DNA of 8,956 nucleotides from Candidatus Staskawiczbacteria bacterium (lineage in GTDB: Bacteria; Patescibacteriota; Minisyncoccia; Minisyncoccales; Staskawiczbacteraceae): positions 1 through 8,956 of the forward strand of contig CAINMG010000094.1 of the NCBI GenBank assembly GCA_903850725.1, written 5' to 3'. The stretch's first letter is position 1. Every line of letters starts with the position of its first letter. Below, one piece after another: positions 5,633 through 8,956 of the stretch. The position numbers and the translations under genes were made by a program. The notes below the pieces were generated by a model. The model did not search any database. It was not told the origin of the DNA and saw only the letters and a list, made by a program, of their open reading frames with translations.

Positions 5633-6301
5633 ATGTCTTCTTTTCCCGAGGGACAGACACATCAGTTGATGGAATCGCTGGAGCGTGACGGGTGGACGCC
5701 AACTGAAGTGACTGCTTTAGGTCAATTGGCAAAGGCGGAGAAAGACCTGATCAAATTGTTTCTTGCTGGCGTGGCACAGATTGTCCTGTGTCTGAAGCTC
5801 TCTTTGGGCAAGCTGTTTGTACCGGCTGAATTTATCGGCAAAGATTGGTCTGTTTGGAAAGGACCAATTGATGGCGATGGATTGAAAGGCGATGAGGACA
5901 GGGATGTCCGCGAAAATCGGTTGCATGAGATCGACTGGGAAAAAGTCGAAATCATAAATTTTCTTCGCGACAACGAGTCGTCGGTCCTCGCCGAGGAAAA
6001 TTTACTTCGGCAAAAGCAGTTGGATGTGATTCGACTCGGTGGCCGGTCATTCCGTTCGTTGTGGGACGATTACCATGCGAAAAAAGCCAAAGGCAAGCCA
6101 GAAGAGAGCATTTTGGAAAGGCTGAGATTGACGAAAGGAATTGAATTTATCAGCTTTTTTGGGCTTGTTCTTCGGACGCCGGATGGTGGGCGGTGTGTTC
6201 TGTATTTGTGCTGGAATGACGGGGAGTGGAGCTGGGACTGCCTCTGGCTCGGCTTTCACTGGGCTGCTATAAATGTCTCGGCCATCCTCGCAAGTGTCTA
6301 A
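5633..6301 (+). CDS. Probable DGR-diversified target protein with C-terminal variable region
   Basis: The 222-residue protein has no signal peptide. Its N-terminal two-thirds is helical and charged, with a hydrophobic stretch at about 40-64. I recall close relatives as recurring hypothetical proteins in Parcubacteria (not searched). The C-terminus (184-222) alternates conserved Trp with scattered residues: CWNDGEWSW, then DCLWLGFHWAAIN, then SAILAS. This matches the C-type-lectin-like ends of proteins diversified by diversity-generating retroelements, where AAC/AAT template codons become many residues. The region is adenine-poor (7 A in 48 nt at 6230-6277). ATG 5633 is chosen because AAAGGA (5619-5624) lies 8 nt upstream; ATG 5624 and TTG 5594 are alternatives. 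GC is about 50-58% against ~30% in the neighbours, which suggests horizontal acquisition. Own promoter, leader and terminator make it an autonomous unit. A ligand is unknown. Confidence 0.75.
   Translation: MSSFPEGQTHQLMESLERDGWTPTEVTALGQLAKAEKDLIKLFLAGVAQIVLCLKLSLGKLFVPAEFIGKDWSVWKGPIDGDGLKGDEDRDVRENRLHEIDWEKVEIINFLRDNESSVLAEENLLRQKQLDVIRLGGRSFRSLWDDYHAKKAKGKPEESILERLRLTKGIEFISFFGLVLRTPDGGRCVLYLCWNDGEWSWDCLWLGFHWAAINVSAILASV
6182..6298 (+). other. Putative DGR variable region (VR) of the target gene
   Basis: Codons from 6230 to 6277 read AGC, TGG, GAC, TGC, CTC, TGG, CTC, GGC, TTT, CAC, TGG, GCT, GCT, ATA, AAT, GTC. Most non-Trp codons end in C or T and can be derived from AAC or AAT by changing only adenines, while the Trp codons, which contain no A, are kept. 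The 3' edge TCGGCCATCCTCGC (6278-6291) is GC-rich and would be the homing boundary. No matching adenine-rich template repeat was noticed elsewhere in the window. Confidence 0.55.
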
Positions 6302-6350
6302 AAATTTGCACTTGGGTTGTGGTTGCTCTGACCTTGCCCTTTGCAAATTT
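6291..6350 (+). repeat. Overlapping inverted repeats immediately after the variable region
   Basis: AAATTTGCA (6302-6310) and TGCAAATTT (6342-6350) form a perfect 9-bp inverted repeat around 31 nt, with GGG/CCC (6314-6316 with 6337-6339) and GGT/ACC (6321-6323 with 6331-6333) able to pair inside. An alternative stem, CAAGTG (6291-6296) with CACTTG (6309-6314), spans the stop codon and excludes the first. Position just 3' of a variable region is where DGRs carry the hairpin or cruciform needed for efficient homing. Confidence 0.6.
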
Positions 6351-6357
6351 GTCCTTT

Positions 6358-6395
6358 GTCTCCGTGCACGGATTGTGCGGAGACTTTTATTTTTC
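6358..6395 (+). terminator. Rho-independent terminator of the hypervariable protein gene
   Basis: GTCTCCG (6358-6364) pairs with CGGAGAC (6378-6384), and CAC (6367-6369) pairs with GTG (6375-6377) across a 2-nt bulge and 5-nt loop. TTTTATTTTTC follows (6385-6395). It may also serve as the second of the two hairpins next to the variable region. Confidence 0.8.
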
Positions 6396-6434
6396 ATAAA
6401 AACTGTGATAAAACATAAGTGGCATGGATGCTTT

Positions 6435-6539
6435 TTAACAGAAAATTCATATAATTCTTATTTGGGATTATTAAAGCACGGGAATACAAATAGTATAAGA
6501 TTAAAAATATTAAAATTTTGTGTTGAATTAAAAAGCTAA
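6435..6539 (+). pseudogene. Possible C-terminal remnant of a DGR-type reverse transcriptase
   Basis: The frame ending at TAA 6537-6539 reads NSYNSYLGLLKHGNT (6444-6488), then NSIRLKIL. This resembles the thumb/C-terminal signature of DGR and related reverse transcriptases, typically S-Y/F-L-G-x-L-x-H-A/G-N-T/S followed by basic residues (family knowledge, from memory). Nothing upstream in this frame resembles the palm or the YxDD active site; there are only ~130 nt between the terminator hairpin and this tip, so nearly the whole enzyme is missing. The segment is AT-rich like the host, unlike the target gene. Canonical DGR order is target, template repeat, reverse transcriptase on one strand, so this is the expected side and orientation. 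It cannot be active as it stands. Confidence 0.42.
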
Positions 6540-6550
6540 AGTGTTATACT
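6523..6550 (+). promoter_or_regulatory. Promoter of the BRO-N gene
   Basis: TTGAAT (6523-6528) is followed after 16 nt by TATACT (6545-6550). A TG one base before the -10 makes it an extended -10 promoter. Transcription would start near 6557, about 24 nt before the ATG. It overlaps the last codons of the reverse-transcriptase-like remnant. Confidence 0.55.
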
Positions 6551-6580
6551 GAAAGTAATTCAAAAGTTAAGATAAAAATC

Positions 6581-7075
6581 ATGAATAAAAATAAAAATTC
6601 ATTGGCGATATTTGAAAATTTTAAAATTCGTCGCATTTTTGACGAAAAAAAAGAAACTTGGTATTTTTCAGTTGTTGATATCATTAAGGCCTTGCTTGGT
6701 CAATCAGATTTTCAATTAGCAAGAAATTATTGGAAGGTCTTGAAAAATAGACTTAAAAAAGAAGGAAGTCAAGTGATTACAAATTGTAACCGGTTGAAGT
6801 TTCAGGCCGAAGATGGAAAATCAAGAGAAACTGATGTGGCTGATACGGAAACAATTTTTCGCTTAATTCAATCTGTGCCTTCGCCAAAAGCAGAACCAAT
6901 CAAGCTTTGGTTAGCAAAAGTAGGCTACGAGAGAATTCAAGAAATAGCAGATCCTGAAAAAGCACTGAACCGAAGCCGAGATTACTGGCAAAAAATGGGC
7001 AGAAGCAAACAATGGATTCAGCAAAGAATGATGGGTCAGGAGATTAGGAGGTTGTATCAGGTCAAAATTTTTTAA
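6581..7075 (+). CDS. BRO-N domain protein, C-terminally truncated
   Basis: The 164 residues show the BRO family N-terminal domain: the opening strand pair with FENFKIRRIFD (11-21), TWYFSVVDIIKAL (27-39), the basic YWKVLKNRLKKEG segment (50-62) and the LWLAKVGYERIQEIADPEKAL stretch (109-129). The BRO-N domain occurs in phage antirepressors and in DinD-like damage-inducible proteins. Full-length bacterial relatives of this type run to roughly 260-290 residues, continuing past the QQRMMGQE motif (147-154). Here the homology stops right there and the protein ends after ten unrelated residues (IRRLYQVKIF). Only 51 nt separate its stop from glyA, so the missing C-terminal half is deleted rather than frameshifted. 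The promoter is intact, so it may be expressed. Composition is AT-rich like the host. Confidence 0.78.
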   Translation: MNKNKNSLAIFENFKIRRIFDEKKETWYFSVVDIIKALLGQSDFQLARNYWKVLKNRLKKEGSQVITNCNRLKFQAEDGKSRETDVADTETIFRLIQSVPSPKAEPIKLWLAKVGYERIQEIADPEKALNRSRDYWQKMGRSKQWIQQRMMGQEIRRLYQVKIF

Positions 7076-7114
7076 TGCGAAACAAAAACAAGGAGCTAAA
7101 ATAATTAGAATTAA

Positions 7115-7120
7115 TATTAT
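7115..7120 (+). promoter_or_regulatory. Candidate -10 box of glyA, implying a leaderless transcript
   Basis: TATTAT ends 6 nt before the glyA ATG at 7127, so transcription would begin at or next to the start codon. No -35 stands out. AAGGAG at 7090-7095 is a good Shine-Dalgarno string but is 31 nt from the ATG, too far to serve it, and has no ATG at normal spacing. Confidence 0.35.
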
Positions 7121-7126
7121 AAAAAT

Positions 7127-8452
7127 ATGGCAAAATTAAAAAAAGTTGATGCAGAGATTGCAAAATTAATCGAAGAAGAAAAAAAGCGTCAAAAAGAAGG
7201 GCTTGAATTAATTGCCTCGGAAAGCTATGCTTCTTCTGCTGTTTTGGAAGCTTTAGGAAGCGTGCTTAATAATAAATATGCAGAAAATTATCCAGGCAAA
7301 AGATATTATGGAGGTTGTAGTGTGGTAGATAAAGTGGAAACTTTGTGCCAACAAAGAGCTAGAGATGTTTATAATGCTAAAGATTATCATGTAAATGTTC
7401 AGCCATATTCTGGAAGCCCAGCAAATTTGGAAGTATATTTTGGCTTACTGGAATTTGGTGACACTATTATGGCTATGCGCCTAGACCACGGAGGTCACTT
7501 AACTCATGGCAATCCCATGAATTTATCTGGCAAAGCTTATAAGTTTGTAGCATATGGCGTAGACCCTAAAACCGAGCAATTAAATTATGATGAAATTTTA
7601 CGAATTGCTAAAGAATGTAAACCCAAGCTTATTCTATCTGGATTTACTGCTTATCCAAGAACTATTGATTTTAAAAAAATGGCAGAAATTGCCAAAGAGG
7701 TAGGAGCAATTTCTATGGCTGATATTTCTCATATTTCAGGACTTGTTATTGGTAAAGAACACCCTTCGCCATTCCCATTTACAGATGTTGTAACAACAAC
7801 CACTCACAAAACTTTGCAAGGGCCAAGAGGAGCGATGATTTTTTGTAAGCCAGAGTTTAAAGAAAAAATTGACAAAGGGGTTTTCCCTGGCATGCAAGGC
7901 GGACCACATATGCACCAAATAGCAGGAATTGCAGTAGCATTAAAACAAGCTAAAGATAAAAAATTTAAAAAATATGCAGAGCAAGTGGTAAAAAATACAA
8001 AAGCTTTAGCAGGCGTTTTAATGCAAGAAGGTTTAAAACTTGTTTCTAATGGAACAGATAATCATTTGATGGTGGTGGATTTAACCACTTTTGGTAAAGG
8101 CAGAGGTGTGTTTGCAGAAAAAGCTTTGGAAATGGCCTGTATAAGCGTAAGTAAATCAACTACTCCAAATGATCCTTCAGTGCCATATTATCCATCTGGG
8201 CTTCGAATTGGAGCTGCTGCAGTTACAGCTCGTGGTATGAAAGAAAAAGAAATGAAAGTTGCAGGAAAATTAATTGCCAAAGTTATCAAAGAATTTTGCA
8301 CTATAGAAATGCCAGATGATAAAGAAAAAAGAAATGAGGTTGTTAAAAAATTTAAAGAAGATATAAAGAAAAATAAATTTATTTTACAGGTTAAAAAAGA
8401 AGTAAATAAATTAGCTAATAAATTCCCAGTCCCAGGCATTGATGACAAATAA
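7127..8452 (+). CDS. glyA: Serine hydroxymethyltransferase
   Basis: GlyA is the PLP enzyme that interconverts serine and glycine while moving a one-carbon unit to tetrahydrofolate, supplying glycine and 5,10-methylene-THF for thymidylate and purine synthesis in the cytoplasm. Visible signatures: ELIASES (27-33), YAENYPGKRYYGG (51-63), NVQPYSGSPAN (90-100), HGGHLTHG (121-128), the ADISHISGL strand with Asp199 facing the PLP ring nitrogen, and VVTTTTHKTLQGPRG (221-235) in which K228 forms the Schiff base. At 441 residues it is slightly longer than the ~415-residue E. coli enzyme because of a Lys-rich C-terminal segment. All key residues seem intact. A PAP2 phosphatase follows after 5 nt, presumably in the same transcript. 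Confidence 0.98.
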   Translation: MAKLKKVDAEIAKLIEEEKKRQKEGLELIASESYASSAVLEALGSVLNNKYAENYPGKRYYGGCSVVDKVETLCQQRARDVYNAKDYHVNVQPYSGSPANLEVYFGLLEFGDTIMAMRLDHGGHLTHGNPMNLSGKAYKFVAYGVDPKTEQLNYDEILRIAKECKPKLILSGFTAYPRTIDFKKMAEIAKEVGAISMADISHISGLVIGKEHPSPFPFTDVVTTTTHKTLQGPRGAMIFCKPEFKEKIDKGVFPGMQGGPHMHQIAGIAVALKQAKDKKFKKYAEQVVKNTKALAGVLMQEGLKLVSNGTDNHLMVVDLTTFGKGRGVFAEKALEMACISVSKSTTPNDPSVPYYPSGLRIGAAAVTARGMKEKEMKVAGKLIAKVIKEFCTIEMPDDKEKRNEVVKKFKEDIKKNKFILQVKKEVNKLANKFPVPGIDDK

Positions 8453-8457
8453 AAATT

Positions 8458-8956
8458 ATGAACTTAGATTTGTATTTATTTAATTTAATAAATGGCTTGG
8501 CTGGGAAATATGGGTGGCTGGATACAATCACGGTTTTTGTGGCAGAAAATTCTGAATATATTTTAGGTATTTTTTTAGTAATGATTTTAATTTACAACTT
8601 TAAGAAATATTGGAAAATGGTTTTAGAGGCAATAATTGCAGCCGGGATAACAAGATTTGTAATAGCTGAAATTATCCGTGAAATTTGGTTTAGGCCAAGG
8701 CCATTTGTAAGTCATCAAGTAAATCAATTAATAAATTATAATTCTCTTGAAGCTTCTTTCCCTTCGGGCCATGCTTGTTTTTATTTTGCGCTTTCTACAA
8801 TAATTTATTTTTATAATAAAAAATTGGGAATTGCTTTTTATGTTTTTAGTTTGTTGATTGTGTTTTCGCGTGTATTTGTGGGGATTCACTGGCCAAGTGA
8901 CATTTTAGCTGGAGCAATAATTGGGATTATAATGGGAATAATTTTAAATAAATTAT
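8458..8956 (+). CDS. PAP2-family phosphatase, probable undecaprenyl-diphosphatase type (partial at window edge)
   Basis: The reading frame runs from ATG 8458 for 166 codons and leaves the window without a stop, so its C-terminus is cut. All three PAP2 motifs are present: R74-x6-R81-P82, PSGH (102-105) and S137-R138-x5-H144-x3-D148, whose histidines carry the phosphate and activate water. Several hydrophobic membrane segments (about 33-47, 55-70, 106-118, 123-137, 149-163) place it in the cytoplasmic membrane with the active site outside. The short length resembles BcrC-type enzymes, which dephosphorylate undecaprenyl diphosphate to recycle the cell-wall lipid carrier; phosphatidylglycerophosphate phosphatase is another possibility. 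It starts 5 nt after glyA, so the two are probably cotranscribed. Confidence 0.93.
   Translation, partial: MNLDLYLFNLINGLAGKYGWLDTITVFVAENSEYILGIFLVMILIYNFKKYWKMVLEAIIAAGITRFVIAEIIREIWFRPRPFVSHQVNQLINYNSLEASFPSGHACFYFALSTIIYFYNKKLGIAFYVFSLLIVFSRVFVGIHWPSDILAGAIIGIIMGIILNKL

Noticed and set aside
5482..5688. 68-residue + strand reading frame starting inside the leader stem
   Set aside because: It coincides with the folded leader and runs into the hypervariable gene in another frame; no start signal, and its sequence is explained by the hairpin arms. A leader peptide is not excluded but has no support.
6047..6397. 116-residue - strand frame antisense to the hypervariable gene
   Set aside because: Basic, Pro-rich translation typical of antisense of GC-rich coding DNA; no promoter, and it crosses the terminator.
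6273..6434. N-terminal part of the 88-residue frame whose end resembles a reverse transcriptase
   Set aside because: It overlaps the end of the variable region and the hairpins, so only the last ~35 codons look like former protein-coding sequence.

Overview
The window looks like chromosomal DNA from a Patescibacteria/CPR (Parcubacteria-type) bacterium. The genes are AT-rich (roughly 30% GC by eye) with short intergenic spaces, and convincing Shine-Dalgarno sequences are almost absent. The gene content is typical of such genomes: a helix-hairpin-helix plus lamin-tail surface protein, a short DksA/TraR zinc-finger protein, a truncated BRO-N protein, and a C-terminally hypervariable protein of the kind diversified by diversity-generating retroelements (DGRs). 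TGA is not read as a sense codon in the main genes. The phylum-level assignment is inference.

Layout: (1) 1-1534, a promoter and a secreted protein with about 36 cysteines, closed by a hairpin terminator shared with the convergent genes. (2) 1605-5357, a leftward block transcribed in the order coiled-coil protein, DksA/TraR-type protein, ComEA-like/lamin-tail membrane protein (overlapping the previous gene by 11 nt), yebC, ruvC. A ~99-nt imperfect palindrome built from CAGATT units lies directly upstream of yebC, and a small GC-rich palindrome-like element sits in frame inside the ComEA-like gene. (3) 5358-6580, a compositionally foreign island (about 50-58% GC in sampled 60-nt lines, against ~27-30% around it). 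It has its own strong promoter, a folded leader, a 222-residue protein with a Trp-rich, adenine-poor C-terminus, and two inverted repeats just after the stop codon. A short reading frame then resembles the last residues of a reverse transcriptase. (4) 6581-7075, a BRO-N protein that has lost its C-terminus. (5) 7127-8956, glyA followed 5 nt later by a PAP2-family phosphatase that runs off the window.

The most interesting reading is that region 3 is a decayed or minimal DGR locus. The target gene and its variable region survive, the inverted repeats expected next to the homing site are present, and only the C-terminal tip of the reverse transcriptase seems to remain. No template repeat was noticed by eye. 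If so, this target is either frozen or served in trans by a retroelement elsewhere in the genome. Housekeeping roles in the window are Holliday-junction resolution (RuvC), relief of ribosome stalling or transcription control (YebC), one-carbon metabolism (GlyA) and probably lipid-carrier recycling (PAP2).
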